Shown piece by piece: positions 42,022 through 50,598 of a stretch of 64,000 nucleotides of DNA. Position numbers and translations under genes: made by a program. Each line of letters starts with the position of its first letter. Position 1 is the first letter of the stretch. This stretch comes from Achromobacter xylosoxidans A8. GTDB lineage: Bacteria; Pseudomonadota; Gammaproteobacteria; Burkholderiales; Burkholderiaceae_B. The DNA lies in NCBI RefSeq assembly GCF_000165835.1, contig NC_014640.1, positions 3,782,001-3,846,000 on the forward strand, written 5' to 3'. The notes under the pieces are model-generated. The model was not told the origin of the DNA. It saw only the letters and a list, made by a program, of their open reading frames with translations, and made no database searches.

Positions 42022-42040
42022 GGTGCCAGACTACAGTTCC
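42022..42040. repeat. Palindromic repeat copy D (half copy)
   Basis: GGTGCCAGACTACAGTTCC matches the left arm of the repeat family at 16 of 19 positions; the right arm is missing and the convergent end of the LysR gene lies 10 nt further on. It marks the right edge of the stretch that carries these repeats. Confidence 0.65.
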
Positions 42041-42049
42041 GAAGCACAG

Positions 42050-42958
42050 TCAGCGGCCCTCGCGCTTCTCGACCAGAAAATCAATCAACGCGCGCACCTT
42101 GGCGGGCATCTGAGCCCGAGTTGGCGCATAGATATAGAACCCCGCGAAGGGCTTGCACCAGTTGTGCAGCACACGCACCAGCGCGCCGGACTCCAGATGT
42201 TGCTGGACAGCGATGTCGATGTGCTGCATGAGTCCAGCGCCTTGCAACGCGGCACGGATCATTCCGTCGTCGTCGTTGGTGATGATGCGGCCCTGAGGCT
42301 CCACGGTGAAGGTGTGGCCGCCGGCCTCGGGCGAGGTGAATTCCCACGGGTGGATCGCACCCCGGGTCTGCCTGAAACGCAGGCAGTTGTGCCGGGACAG
42401 GTCTGCCGGTGTGACGGGCAAGCCATGTTGCTCGAAGTACGCGGGCGTGGCCACTACCGCCATTTCCAGCGCTGACGTGATCGGCACCGCCACCATGTGT
42501 TCGGCCAGGCTCTCGCCTATGCGTATGCCGGCATCACAGCCTTCGGCCACGATGTTGGCCAGCGCATCGTCCATGACCAGTTCCAGTTGGAGTCTGGGGT
42601 AGCGCGTACAAAACTCCTGCAAATGGGGGTCCAGCAGCGTTTTGGCCGCTACGCGCGAGGTGTTCACCCGCACCAGCCCGGAGGGCTCGTCACGCATGTC
42701 GTGCATGGTGCGTACCGTGCGCTCCACCGCGATCAATGCCGGATACCACACGTCATAGAGACGCTGGCCTTCTTCGGTCAGCGACATGTCCCGCGTCGTG
42801 CGGTACAGCAGCTTGACGTTCAAGCGGCGCTCCAGTGCCTTCACGTTCTGCGACAGATTGGCGCGAGAGACCCCCATTTCAGCCGCGGCTTTGGTAAAGC
42901 TGCGGTGGTGGGCCACATGGGCGAACCAGGCCAGGGAAGGAAGCAATGACGGGTCCAT
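42050..42958 (-). CDS. LysR-family transcriptional regulator
   Basis: A 302-residue LysR regulator with the usual helix-turn-helix (HVAHHRSFTKAAAEMGVSRA, NLSQNVKALERRLNVKLLYR) and effector domain (CDAGIRIGESLAEHMVAVPI). It is divergent from the dienelactone-hydrolase-like gene across 158 nt, where ACTACTGTAGT and CAATT/AATTG half-sites make a possible operator near 42976-43004. It probably controls the hydrolase and the reductase after it. Confidence 0.9.
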   Translation of the reverse strand: MDPSLLPSLAWFAHVAHHRSFTKAAAEMGVSRANLSQNVKALERRLNVKLLYRTTRDMSLTEEGQRLYDVWYPALIAVERTVRTMHDMRDEPSGLVRVNTSRVAAKTLLDPHLQEFCTRYPRLQLELVMDDALANIVAEGCDAGIRIGESLAEHMVAVPITSALEMAVVATPAYFEQHGLPVTPADLSRHNCLRFRQTRGAIHPWEFTSPEAGGHTFTVEPQGRIITNDDDGMIRAALQGAGLMQHIDIAVQQHLESGALVRVLHNWCKPFAGFYIYAPTRAQMPAKVRALIDFLVEKREGR

Positions 42959-43116
42959 GCAACGCTCATTGTCAATTTGGAAATACTACTGTAGTTCGAA
43001 TTGGGGGCTATGGCTAACCAAATGCACGGCGTACAGTGCATTCATCGGGCTTGGGCTTGCGCCTTCAGACAGAAGTGGCCCGGCAATTCCTACTTAGCGG
43101 CCACCAGGAGCGCATC

Positions 43117-44037
43117 ATGCAAAGCGTCAAGATCAAGCACACCTACTGGGACATTGCGGCGGACCTGTACTTCCCGCCGGATTTCGACAAAAGCAGGAAG
43201 TACCCGGCGATCATCAGCGCGCACCCCATAGGAAGCTGCAAGGAGCAGACCTCGGGCAAGGTCTACGGCGAGGCCCTGGCCAAGGCAGGTTTCGTCGTCA
43301 TCGCCTTCGATGCCAGCTTCCAGGGCGCCAGCGGCGGCGAACCGCGTTTCACCGAAGACCCCACGCTGCGCGTCGAGGACTTTCGGGTGGTGTGCGACTA
43401 CCTGGTGACGCTGCCCTATGTGGACGAAGAACGCATCGGCGTGCTGGGTATTTGTGGAGGCGGCGGCTACTCCATCAACGCCGCCATGACCGAGCGCCGG
43501 ATCAAGGCCGTGGGCACCGTCACGGGCGCGAACTATGGCCGCCTGATGCGCGAAGGCTTCAGCGGATTTGATCCTATCGGCGCGCTGGAGGCCATGGCCA
43601 AGCAGCGCACGGCAGAGGCCCGGGGGGCCGCGCTGCGCGTTGACGACCTGCTGCCGCCCTCGCCCGAGGCAGCCAAGGAAGCGGGCATCAAGGAAATTGA
43701 CGTGCTTGGCGCCACCGAGTACTACCGCAGTGACCGTGGCCGCGCGCCCAATGGCCTGAACCGTGCGCTGCTCTCGCACCAGTCCGCGGCCATAGGCTGG
43801 GATGCTTTTCACCTCTGCGAGACCTTGTTGACGCAGCCCTTGATGGTGGTGGTCGGCGATCAGGTCGGGGCCTTTGGCGCCTACCGCGACGGCTGCGAGA
43901 TCATTGGCCGCGCCGCCTCGAAGAAGAAGGAGTTGGTCGTGGTCGAAGGCTGGTCGCATTATGACCTGTACGACAAGCCCGAGCCCGTCGGCCAGGCGTT
44001 GGCCAAGCTGATCCCCTTCTATCAGGAAAACCTGTAG
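43117..44037 (+). CDS. Alpha/beta-hydrolase with Cys nucleophile, dienelactone-hydrolase-like
   Basis: A 306-residue alpha/beta-hydrolase. The nucleophile elbow is GICGGGGYS with Cys113 in place of Ser, as in dienelactone hydrolase; the acid is probably Asp in VVVGDQVGAF and the His is in VEGWSHYDLYD. The N-terminal part (PAIISAHPIGSCKEQTSG, FDASFQGASGGEPRF) matches a group of larger relatives often beside LysR regulators. CAGGAG lies 6 nt before the ATG. It is followed by an NAD(P)-binding reductase, likely in the same operon. Substrate not known. Confidence 0.82.
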   Translation: MQSVKIKHTYWDIAADLYFPPDFDKSRKYPAIISAHPIGSCKEQTSGKVYGEALAKAGFVVIAFDASFQGASGGEPRFTEDPTLRVEDFRVVCDYLVTLPYVDEERIGVLGICGGGGYSINAAMTERRIKAVGTVTGANYGRLMREGFSGFDPIGALEAMAKQRTAEARGAALRVDDLLPPSPEAAKEAGIKEIDVLGATEYYRSDRGRAPNGLNRALLSHQSAAIGWDAFHLCETLLTQPLMVVVGDQVGAFGAYRDGCEIIGRAASKKKELVVVEGWSHYDLYDKPEPVGQALAKLIPFYQENL

Positions 44038-44138
44038 ACGCAGGCTGAGCGCGAGCCTGCTGCTCCCCGGCCTTCTGCGAGAACAAGCCATCGGCCCCGC
44101 CGGAGACGGCTGGGCCGATTCATTTGGAGAGGAACAAC

Positions 44139-44786
44139 ATGACCAAGGCCATGACCAAGGTATTGATCCTGGGCGCGAGCGGCCAGATTGCCCGCTGGGT
44201 CGTACAGATGCTGGGCGAGCGCAAGGATCTCGAACAGACTCTGCTTGTGCGCGACCCCAAGAAGCTCACCAGCGCGGAACCCGCCAACGCCAGAATAGCC
44301 ATCGGCGATGTGATGGACAAGAAGCTGCTGCCCCAGCTTATGGAGGGACAGGATGTGGTCTATGCCAATCTGGCGGGTGACGTGGACAAACAGACTGCGC
44401 ACATCCTGGCGGTGATGAGGTCCAAGGGCGTCAAGCGCCTGATCATCGTGAACTCGCTGGGCATCTATGACGAAGTGCCAGGCAAGTTCGGCGAATGGAA
44501 CCGCCACGAGATCGGCCAGTACCTGCCGCCTTACCGCAAGTCAGCGGATCTGATCGAGGCGTCCGATACCGACTACACCATCTTGCGTGCTGCCTGGCTG
44601 CAGAACGAAGAGGAAGTGGACTACGAGATCACCGGGCGGGACGAGCCATTCAAGGGCACCGAAGTATCGCGCAAGAGCGTGGCAGCGTTGGTGACGGAAC
44701 TGGTAGCGCACCCCGAGCGGCTGGTGCGCGCCAACGTGGGGGTGAACAAGCCCAATACCGCCGGCGACAAGCCAGCTTTCGCTTGA
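44139..44786 (+). CDS. NAD(P)H-binding (NmrA/SDR-like) protein
   Basis: A 215-residue Rossmann-fold protein of the atypical short-chain dehydrogenase/NmrA group: dinucleotide-binding [18 protein letters not shown] at the N-terminus, then [32 protein letters not shown] and [11 protein letters not shown] Tyr-x3-Lys (YRKSADL region is PPYRKS) is loosely present, so catalytic activity is uncertain. GGAGAGGA precedes the ATG. It follows the hydrolase by 101 nt on the same strand. Confidence 0.82.
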   Translation: MTKAMTKVLILGASGQIARWVVQMLGERKDLEQTLLVRDPKKLTSAEPANARIAIGDVMDKKLLPQLMEGQDVVYANLAGDVDKQTAHILAVMRSKGVKRLIIVNSLGIYDEVPGKFGEWNRHEIGQYLPPYRKSADLIEASDTDYTILRAAWLQNEEEVDYEITGRDEPFKGTEVSRKSVAALVTELVAHPERLVRANVGVNKPNTAGDKPAFA

Positions 44787-44833
44787 TTCGAAGCTTCTCT
44801 ACTCAGTTCCCGCCCCCTACGCCACCCAAGCCT

Positions 44834-45682
44834 TCAATCATCCCCTCCCGCCGACGCATTCCGAGCCTCAGCCAGCGCCACCGTCAAATGCATCACCTTC
44901 TTCTTAAGCTGATCCCGCTCATCCGTCAGCCGGGTCAGCAGTTCGCGCAGCCGCACCACCTCGGCCGGCAAATCCGCAATATTCTCAACAGGAATATCCG
45001 GCACAGCCTCCCGCGGCGGCGGCGCCTTGGCTTGGCGGACTTCCCGGGCAGCCTGCTGCAATTCCTTCCTGCCGCCAGCCACTGCCGCAGCCTGGCGCTC
45101 GGGCGGCAACGTCGCCACAGCCGCCGCAGCATTGATGGAGATAGCCCCATCCTTGACCGCCCGCACCAGTTCCGGCGCTGCAGCCTTCTGTATCTTCTCG
45201 ATCTGCCCCAAGGTATTGCTGCTGATACGCGCAGCCCGAGCCAGAGCCTGGCGGCTCAGCGCCTGCGACACGACTGCGGCCGGCAACGGCGGCGGTTCGC
45301 CGGAGTCTTCGTCCCAAGGCGGATCGTCGGACGCGGGCGCCGAGGGGGTGCGCGCCTGCAGGATTTCCTTCTTGCGCAACGCCAGCACCCCACGCTGGAA
45401 GTCGGACACGCTACGCCGGCCCAGGTGGTTTTCGATCATCCATAGGTGCACGTCCTCGATGGACTTGAACGAGGTGTTCTGGCGGGTCTCGAAGGGGATG
45501 CCGTGCTGCATGCAGAGCGCATGGCGGTTGTGGCCGTCGACCAGCAGATCGCCCCATAGCACCAGGGCGTCCCGGCAGCCTTCGGCCAGCAGGCTGCGTT
45601 CCAGCGCTTCGCGCTCGTCGTCGGTCAAGGGGTCTATGTAGGCGCGCAGGCCCTCGTCTATCCTGATTTCCATGGTGTCCAA
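44834..45682 (-). CDS. ParB/Srx-domain orphan DNA-binding-type protein
   Basis: A 282-residue protein with an N-terminal ParB-type domain (about residues 10-75; SLLAEGCRDALVLWGDLLVD then GHNRHAL, the family's DGHxR-like motif). A Gln/Ala-rich middle with a possible helix-turn-helix (ARAARISSNTLGQIEKI) and a C-terminal coiled coil (LPAEVVRLRELLTRLTDERD) follow. There is no ParA partner and no sign of plasmid or phage genes nearby; GC is as in the host. The role, perhaps as a nucleoid or regulatory protein, cannot be deduced. It is convergent with the reductase gene. Confidence 0.75.
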   Translation of the reverse strand: MDTMEIRIDEGLRAYIDPLTDDEREALERSLLAEGCRDALVLWGDLLVDGHNRHALCMQHGIPFETRQNTSFKSIEDVHLWMIENHLGRRSVSDFQRGVLALRKKEILQARTPSAPASDDPPWDEDSGEPPPLPAAVVSQALSRQALARAARISSNTLGQIEKIQKAAAPELVRAVKDGAISINAAAAVATLPPERQAAAVAGGRKELQQAAREVRQAKAPPPREAVPDIPVENIADLPAEVVRLRELLTRLTDERDQLKKKVMHLTVALAEARNASAGGDD

Positions 45683-45764
45683 ATACGGTTACGCCGAGGC
45701 CCGGCACGCAATACGAGCCATACGAGGCCCCTGGCATCTGCCCTAAACCAGCCCTTGATCTGTC

Positions 45765-46376
45765 CTAAGCCAGCCCCTGCCCCCGCAGCACGTCCTGGAT
45801 TGCCGCCAGGCGCGCCACCGGATCGGTCATGGCGAGCAAGGCGGCCTTGTCGTCGGGCGGCAGCGGCAGCAGTTCGCACCAGCGATCGGCGACCCAGCCG
45901 CTGTCGTCGAGCCGGAACGGCGGGCCCAGGGGCATTCTTTCGGGGGACACCCCGTCTTGCTGCCATTGGGCGACCAGGCGTCCCAACGCGTCGGCGCTAG
46001 GCTGCATGGCCGCCGGCACGGGCGCGGGCGGGTCGTCGGGGATGGGCTCGGCCTGGCCCATCCAAAGGCCGTATTTTGCCACCTCGCTGGAAAGCAGCCG
46101 GAAGCGGCTGGTGCCGACGCAGCGCAGCTCCAGCAGGGCCGGCATGGGCGCGTCCCACGATTCGATGCGCGCCATCGTACCGACCGGCGCCAGCGTCTCC
46201 ATGCCCTCCGGCGTGCGAACCTCCTGGCCCGACAGCAGGCCCACCACGCCGAACTCGCTGCCGTCCGCGATGCATCGTCGGATCATGTCCAGGTAGCGCA
46301 CCTCGAAGATGCGCAAATGCAGCACGCCGGCGGGAAACAGCGCGTTGGATAGCGGAAACAGCGGAATCAGAGACAT
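45765..46376 (-). CDS. LON-substrate-binding-domain protein
   Basis: A 203-residue stand-alone LON N-domain protein: IPLFPLSNALFPAGVLHLRI at the start, RIFEVRYLDMIRRCIADGSEFG and the PVGTMARIESW strand are the family core (residues 1-110). There is no ATPase or protease domain, so it is not a Lon protease; its role is unknown though such proteins are common in proteobacteria. It is 9 nt after the AhpD-like gene on the same strand. Confidence 0.88.
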   Translation of the reverse strand: MSLIPLFPLSNALFPAGVLHLRIFEVRYLDMIRRCIADGSEFGVVGLLSGQEVRTPEGMETLAPVGTMARIESWDAPMPALLELRCVGTSRFRLLSSEVAKYGLWMGQAEPIPDDPPAPVPAAMQPSADALGRLVAQWQQDGVSPERMPLGPPFRLDDSGWVADRWCELLPLPPDDKAALLAMTDPVARLAAIQDVLRGQGLA

Positions 46377-46385
46377 GGCGGCCTC

Positions 46386-46793
46386 CTATTTCACGATGAA
46401 TGCCTCGTCGACAGGCACCTGCATGGCCGTGACCATGGCGTTGGTCTGCGCGGCCATGCCGATCACGCCCAGCAGTTCGGCATGCTGGCCGTCGGTCATG
46501 CCCTTGGCGCGGGCGGCGGCGGTGTGGGAGTGGATGCAGTAAGTGCAGCCGTTGGCGGTGGACACGGCGATGTAGATCATTTCACGCACCAGCGGCGAGA
46601 GTTCGCCGTCGGCCATCATGACCTGTTTGAGCTGGCCCCAGACCCGCTCCAGCTGCGGCGGATCGTTGGCCAGGGCGCGCCAGAAGTTGTTGATGAAATC
46701 CGACTTGCGCGTGGCGCGAATGTCTTCGAACACGGCCCAGGCTTGCGGGCTTTTGCGTACGTCTTCGTCGGACAGCAGTGTTACGGTGCTCAT
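46386..46793 (-). CDS. Carboxymuconolactone decarboxylase/AhpD-family protein
   Basis: A 135-residue all-helical protein with the AhpD redox motif CTYCIHSH (Cys83, Cys86, His90), so it probably works as an alkylhydroperoxidase-type antioxidant. The conserved start of the catalytic helix, LSPLVREMIYIAVSTANG, is present. It precedes the LON-domain gene in what looks like a two-gene operon. Confidence 0.9.
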   Translation of the reverse strand: MSTVTLLSDEDVRKSPQAWAVFEDIRATRKSDFINNFWRALANDPPQLERVWGQLKQVMMADGELSPLVREMIYIAVSTANGCTYCIHSHTAAARAKGMTDGQHAELLGVIGMAAQTNAMVTAMQVPVDEAFIVK

Positions 46794-46899
46794 GCGGCGC
46801 TTCCCTGGAAACTAGTTCAATTCGATGAAAAGACATGTCACGCACTCGCCATATCGCGCGGCGCGGCCATGCCCTATGATGTAGCCCGGTTCGCGGCGC

Positions 46900-47244
46900 T
46901 CAGACGCTGCGGCCGTCGTACGGAATGCGGGGCCAGGCGTTCAGATCCACGTTTTCCAGGCAGCGCACGTTCACCGCCGCGGTCTCTTCGCCCTTGGCGC
47001 CTACGCCAAAGCCGAATGGCGCGCAGCCGCAATTGGCGCAGAAATGGTGTGAGATCACGTGCTTGTTGAACCGGTAGGTCGACAAGCCGCTGGCGGGCGT
47101 GGCAAGGCGCACGCTGGCGCGAGGCACGAACCACAGCAGATAGCCTTTACGGATGCAGTGCGAGCAATTGCATTCCAGGACCTGGGACGGTTCGCCGTCG
47201 ACTTCAAATGCGATCTGTCCGCAATGGCAGCTTCCTTTCAGCAT
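46900..47244 (-). CDS. GFA-family zinc-binding protein
   Basis: A 114-residue protein of the glutathione-dependent formaldehyde-activating enzyme (GFA/CENP-V) family, a zinc-binding fold with many members of unknown activity. Metal ligands are in GSCHCGQIAF, ECNCSHCIRKG and FCANCGCAPFG. True S-hydroxymethylglutathione synthase activity cannot be assumed. It is divergent from the VOC gene. Confidence 0.88.
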   Translation of the reverse strand: MLKGSCHCGQIAFEVDGEPSQVLECNCSHCIRKGYLLWFVPRASVRLATPASGLSTYRFNKHVISHHFCANCGCAPFGFGVGAKGEETAAVNVRCLENVDLNAWPRIPYDGRSV

Positions 47245-47334
47245 GGCCGGGCTCCTTGGTATGTGAGGGTCGGGCTTCCATCATAGAGCGGCGCCGCCCT
47301 CCTGGCACCGTCCGTTCACCACTCTGGAGAGATC

Positions 47335-47763
47335 ATGCCCCAACTATCCGCCTACCTCAGCTTTGACGGCAATTGCGCCGAAGCCATGCAGTTCTACGAA
47401 CGCGTGCTGGGCGGCCGGATGGAGGCCATGATCCGCTATGCGGACGCGCCGCCCGACGCCGCCATGCCGGTCCTGTCGGACGAAGACGCCGGGCGCATCA
47501 TGCACGCACGCCTGGGCCTGGACGAGCAGACGCTGATGGGCAGCGATGCCACCGCCGGGCATCCTTACCCTGGCAAACAGGGCGTGGCCCTGTCCCTGGC
47601 CTATCCCACGGTCTCGGACGCGCAGCGCGTCTTCGAGCTGCTGGCCGATGGCGGCAGTATTACGATGCCGCTGCAGAAGACCTTCTGGGCCGAAGCCCAT
47701 GGCTCGCTGATAGACCGCTACGGCACCCGCTGGATGGTCAGCGGCGGGCGCGTTTCCCACTAA
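47335..47763 (+). CDS. VOC-family (PhnB-like) protein
   Basis: A 142-residue vicinal-oxygen-chelate fold protein of the PhnB/glyoxalase-like group. The start PQLSAYLSFDGNCAEAMQFYE, the centre GRIMHARLGLDEQTLMGSD and the end FWAEAHGSLIDRYGTRWMV are standard for this family, whose activity is mostly unknown. GGAGAGATC stands before the ATG. It is followed 45 nt later by the DHA2 transporter. Confidence 0.88.
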   Translation: MPQLSAYLSFDGNCAEAMQFYERVLGGRMEAMIRYADAPPDAAMPVLSDEDAGRIMHARLGLDEQTLMGSDATAGHPYPGKQGVALSLAYPTVSDAQRVFELLADGGSITMPLQKTFWAEAHGSLIDRYGTRWMVSGGRVSH

Positions 47764-47808
47764 GAAGCAAGACGGCGGATCGAGCCGCCATCCACGGAGC
47801 AACAACTG

Positions 47809-49248
47809 ATGACGCATGGAATACACGGCAAGCAACGCTGGTGGGCGCTGATGGTGCTTTGCCTGGGCGTGTTGATGATTGTGCTGGACACCACCATCGT
47901 GAACGTCGCCCTGCCCTCTATTCGCGAAGACCTGCATTTCACCGAGACCTCGCTGGTCTGGGTGGTGAATGCCTACATGCTGACGTTCGGCGGCTTCCTG
48001 CTGCTGGGTGGGCGGCTGGGCGACCTGCTGGGCCACCGCCGCATGTTCCTGGCGGGCCTGGTGGTCTTCACCATCGCCTCGCTGGCCTGTGGCCTGGCGC
48101 AGAACCAGGCCCTGCTGATCGGCGCACGCGCCGCGCAGGGGTTGGGCGGCGCGGTGGTGTCGGCGGTGTCGCTGTCGCTCATCATGAATCTGTTCACCGA
48201 AACGGGCGAACGGGCGCGCGCCATGGGCGTGTACGGCTTTGTCTGTGCAGGCGGCGGCAGCATCGGGGTGCTGTTGGGCGGGCTGCTGACCAGCGCACTG
48301 TCCTGGCACTGGATCTTCCTGGTCAACCTGCCTATCGGCGTAGTGGTCTATGCGCTGTGCCTGCGGCTGATTCCGGCCGCCCGGCCCGCCGCCGCGGGTA
48401 CCCGGCTGGACGTGGCCGGCGCGCTCAGCGTCACGGCCTCGCTCATGCTGGCGGTGTATGCCGTGGTCAATGGCAATGAAGCCGGCTGGACGTCGACGCA
48501 ATCGCTGACCCTGCTGGGCGCGGCCGCCGCGCTGATGATCCTGTTCCTGACCATCGAGGCGCGGGTGGAATCGCCGCTGATGCCGCTGGGCCTGTTCCGC
48601 CTGCGCAACGTGGCCACCGCCAACGTCGTGGGCGTGCTGTGGGCTGCTGCCATGTTCGCGTGGTTCTTCGTGTCGGCGCTGTACATGCAGCTGGTGCTGG
48701 GCTATAGCCCTATGGAAGTGGGCCTGGCCTTCCTGCCGGCCAACCTCATCATGGCGGCGTTCTCGCTGGGCCTGTCGGCCAAGCTGGTGATGCGCTTCGG
48801 CATCCGCGCGCCGTTGGCCACGGGCCTGTTCATGGCAGCGTTGGGACTGGCGCTGTTTGCGCGCGCGCCGGTGGACGGCAGCTTCGCCGCGGACGTGCTG
48901 CCCGGCATGCTATTGCTGGGCCTGGGCGCGGGCGTGGCCTTCAATCCCATGCTGCTGGCCGCGATGAGCGATGTGGAGCCCAGCCAGTCGGGCCTGGCTT
49001 CGGGCGTGGTCAACACCGCTTTCATGATGGGTGGCGCATTGGGCCTGGCGGTGCTGGCCAGTCTGGCCGCGGCGCGCAGCGCGGGCCTGGCCGCCGCAGG
49101 CGCGGCGCCGAGCGTGGCGCTGAATGGCGGCTATCAGCTGACCTTTCTGGCGGGCGCGCTGATCGCGGGGCTGGCCGCGGTGCTGAGCGCGCTGCTGGTG
49201 CGCACACGCAACCATGAGTTGTCGGTCCAGGCCGGTACCACACACTGA
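47809..49248 (+). CDS. MFS drug:H+ antiporter, DHA2 (14-helix) family
   Basis: A 479-residue inner-membrane efflux pump of the EmrB/QacA type. Motif C of the family (LDTTIVNVALPSI), motif A (LGGRLGDLLGHRRMF) and the pattern of 14 helices are clear. Such pumps export hydrophobic drugs, dyes or antibiotics. There is no EmrA-like adaptor gene beside it. It ends at a strong hairpin shared with the convergent M20 gene. Confidence 0.9.
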   Translation: MTHGIHGKQRWWALMVLCLGVLMIVLDTTIVNVALPSIREDLHFTETSLVWVVNAYMLTFGGFLLLGGRLGDLLGHRRMFLAGLVVFTIASLACGLAQNQALLIGARAAQGLGGAVVSAVSLSLIMNLFTETGERARAMGVYGFVCAGGGSIGVLLGGLLTSALSWHWIFLVNLPIGVVVYALCLRLIPAARPAAAGTRLDVAGALSVTASLMLAVYAVVNGNEAGWTSTQSLTLLGAAAALMILFLTIEARVESPLMPLGLFRLRNVATANVVGVLWAAAMFAWFFVSALYMQLVLGYSPMEVGLAFLPANLIMAAFSLGLSAKLVMRFGIRAPLATGLFMAALGLALFARAPVDGSFAADVLPGMLLLGLGAGVAFNPMLLAAMSDVEPSQSGLASGVVNTAFMMGGALGLAVLASLAAARSAGLAAAGAAPSVALNGGYQLTFLAGALIAGLAAVLSALLVRTRNHELSVQAGTTH

Positions 49249-49266
49249 ACCCGGATTTTGCGGCAC

Positions 49267-49298
49267 GCGGGCGGACAGGCATTGCCCTGCCCGCCCGC
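49267..49298. terminator. Bidirectional hairpin between convergent MFS and M20 genes
   Basis: GCGGGCGG (49267-49274) pairs with CCGCCCGC (49291-49298); after one mismatch CAGG pairs with CCTG inside. There is no T-run on either side, so the terminator role is by position. Confidence 0.55.
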
Positions 49299-49311
49299 GC
49301 CGCCATTGCCG

Positions 49312-50502
49312 CTACTTGCGCGGCATCCAGTTTTCCGCCAGCTTCACGAAGGCGCTGGCGCCGATCGGCAGCAGCGCATCGTTGAAGTCGTAGCTGGTGT
49401 TGTGGACCAGGCACGGACCTTCACCGTGGCCAGGTTCGCGGTGGTCGCCTTCGCCGTTGCCGATGAAGCAATAGCTGCCGGGCACCTCTTCCAGCATGAA
49501 GGAAAAATCCTCGGCCGCCATGATGGGCGCCTGCACCAGCACGCGCTCCTGCCCCACCACCTGGGTCAGCGCGTTGCGCATGAAGGAGGTCTCGGCTTCG
49601 TGGTTGATGGTCGACGGATAGTGCCGCGTGAAAACGAATTCGCACTGCGCGCCGAACATGCCAGCCACGTGCTGCGCGACCTCGCCCATGCGGCGCTCGA
49701 TCAGGTCCAGCGTTTCGCGGGTGTAGGCGCGCACCGTGCCGCGCAGTTCGCAGGTGTCGGGGATGACGTTGACGACCCCGCCCGCCTGCACTGTGGTTAC
49801 CGAGATGACTGCCGTCTCCAGCGGTTTCTTGTTGCGGCTGATGATGGTCTGGAAGGCCTCGATCATCTGGGCCGCCGCGGGTATGGGATCGATGGCCAGG
49901 TGCGGCATGGCCGCGTGGCCGCCCTTGCCGCGTATGGTCACGTGGAATTCGCTGTTGGACGCCAGCACCGGCCCCGCGGACGAGGCGAAGCAGCCGACCG
50001 GGATGCCCGGCATGTTGTGCATGCCGAACACGGCTTCCATGGGAAATTTCTCGAACAGGCCGTCGCGCATCATCTCGCGCGCGCCGCCGCCGCGCTCTTC
50101 GGCCGGCTGGAAGATCAGGTAGACCGTGCCGTCGAAGTTGCGATGGCGCGCCAGATGCTGGGCGGCGCCCAGCAACATGGCGGTGTGGCCGTCGTGGCCG
50201 CAGGCGTGCATCACGCCGGGATGCTTGCTGGCGTGGCTGAACTGGTTGACCTCGTGCATGGGCAGCGCGTCCATGTCGGCGCGCAGGCCCAGGGTGCGGC
50301 CGGAGTCGCCATTGCGGATCACGCCCACCAGGCCGGTCTTGCCGAAGCCCCGATGCACCGGGATGTCCCAGCTTTCCAGCAGCTGGGCCACCAGGTCGGA
50401 GGTGCGGTTCTCTTCGAACGCCAGTTCCGGATGCGCATGGATGTCCCTGCGGATGTCGCGGATGGACGGGGAGTTTTCAACAATCTCTTCGATCAGGTTC
50501 AT
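49312..50502 (-). CDS. M20 amidohydrolase (hippurate hydrolase/aminoacylase-like)
   Basis: A 396-residue metal-dependent amidohydrolase of the HipO/AbgB-like M20D group that cleaves N-acyl amino acids. Family motifs: RRDIHAHPELAFEE, LRADMDALPM, HACGHDGHTAML (metal His/Asp), FQPAEERGGGAREM (catalytic Glu), HNMPGIPVG and MAAEDFSFML. Start chosen at MNLIEEIVEN; a frame 21 nt longer is open. It is the second gene after the Bug receptor on the minus strand, so the substrate taken up may be an acylated amino acid. Confidence 0.9.
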   Translation of the reverse strand: MNLIEEIVENSPSIRDIRRDIHAHPELAFEENRTSDLVAQLLESWDIPVHRGFGKTGLVGVIRNGDSGRTLGLRADMDALPMHEVNQFSHASKHPGVMHACGHDGHTAMLLGAAQHLARHRNFDGTVYLIFQPAEERGGGAREMMRDGLFEKFPMEAVFGMHNMPGIPVGCFASSAGPVLASNSEFHVTIRGKGGHAAMPHLAIDPIPAAAQMIEAFQTIISRNKKPLETAVISVTTVQAGGVVNVIPDTCELRGTVRAYTRETLDLIERRMGEVAQHVAGMFGAQCEFVFTRHYPSTINHEAETSFMRNALTQVVGQERVLVQAPIMAAEDFSFMLEEVPGSYCFIGNGEGDHREPGHGEGPCLVHNTSYDFNDALLPIGASAFVKLAENWMPRK

Positions 50503-50511
50503 AAGCTGCTG

Positions 50512-50533
50512 CGGGCTCCGCAAGCGGAGCCCG
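50512..50533 (-). repeat. Hairpin after the Bug-receptor gene
   Basis: CGGGCTCCG (50512-50520) and CGGAGCCCG (50525-50533) form a 9-bp perfect stem with a CAAG loop, just downstream of the binding-protein gene and before the M20 gene. No T-run. Confidence 0.75.
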
Positions 50534-50598
50534 GAATTAGAGGGCTGTTACGCACTGACGCGAGCCTTGCGCAGGCCCTCGGGTTGGAAAGGGGGAAT

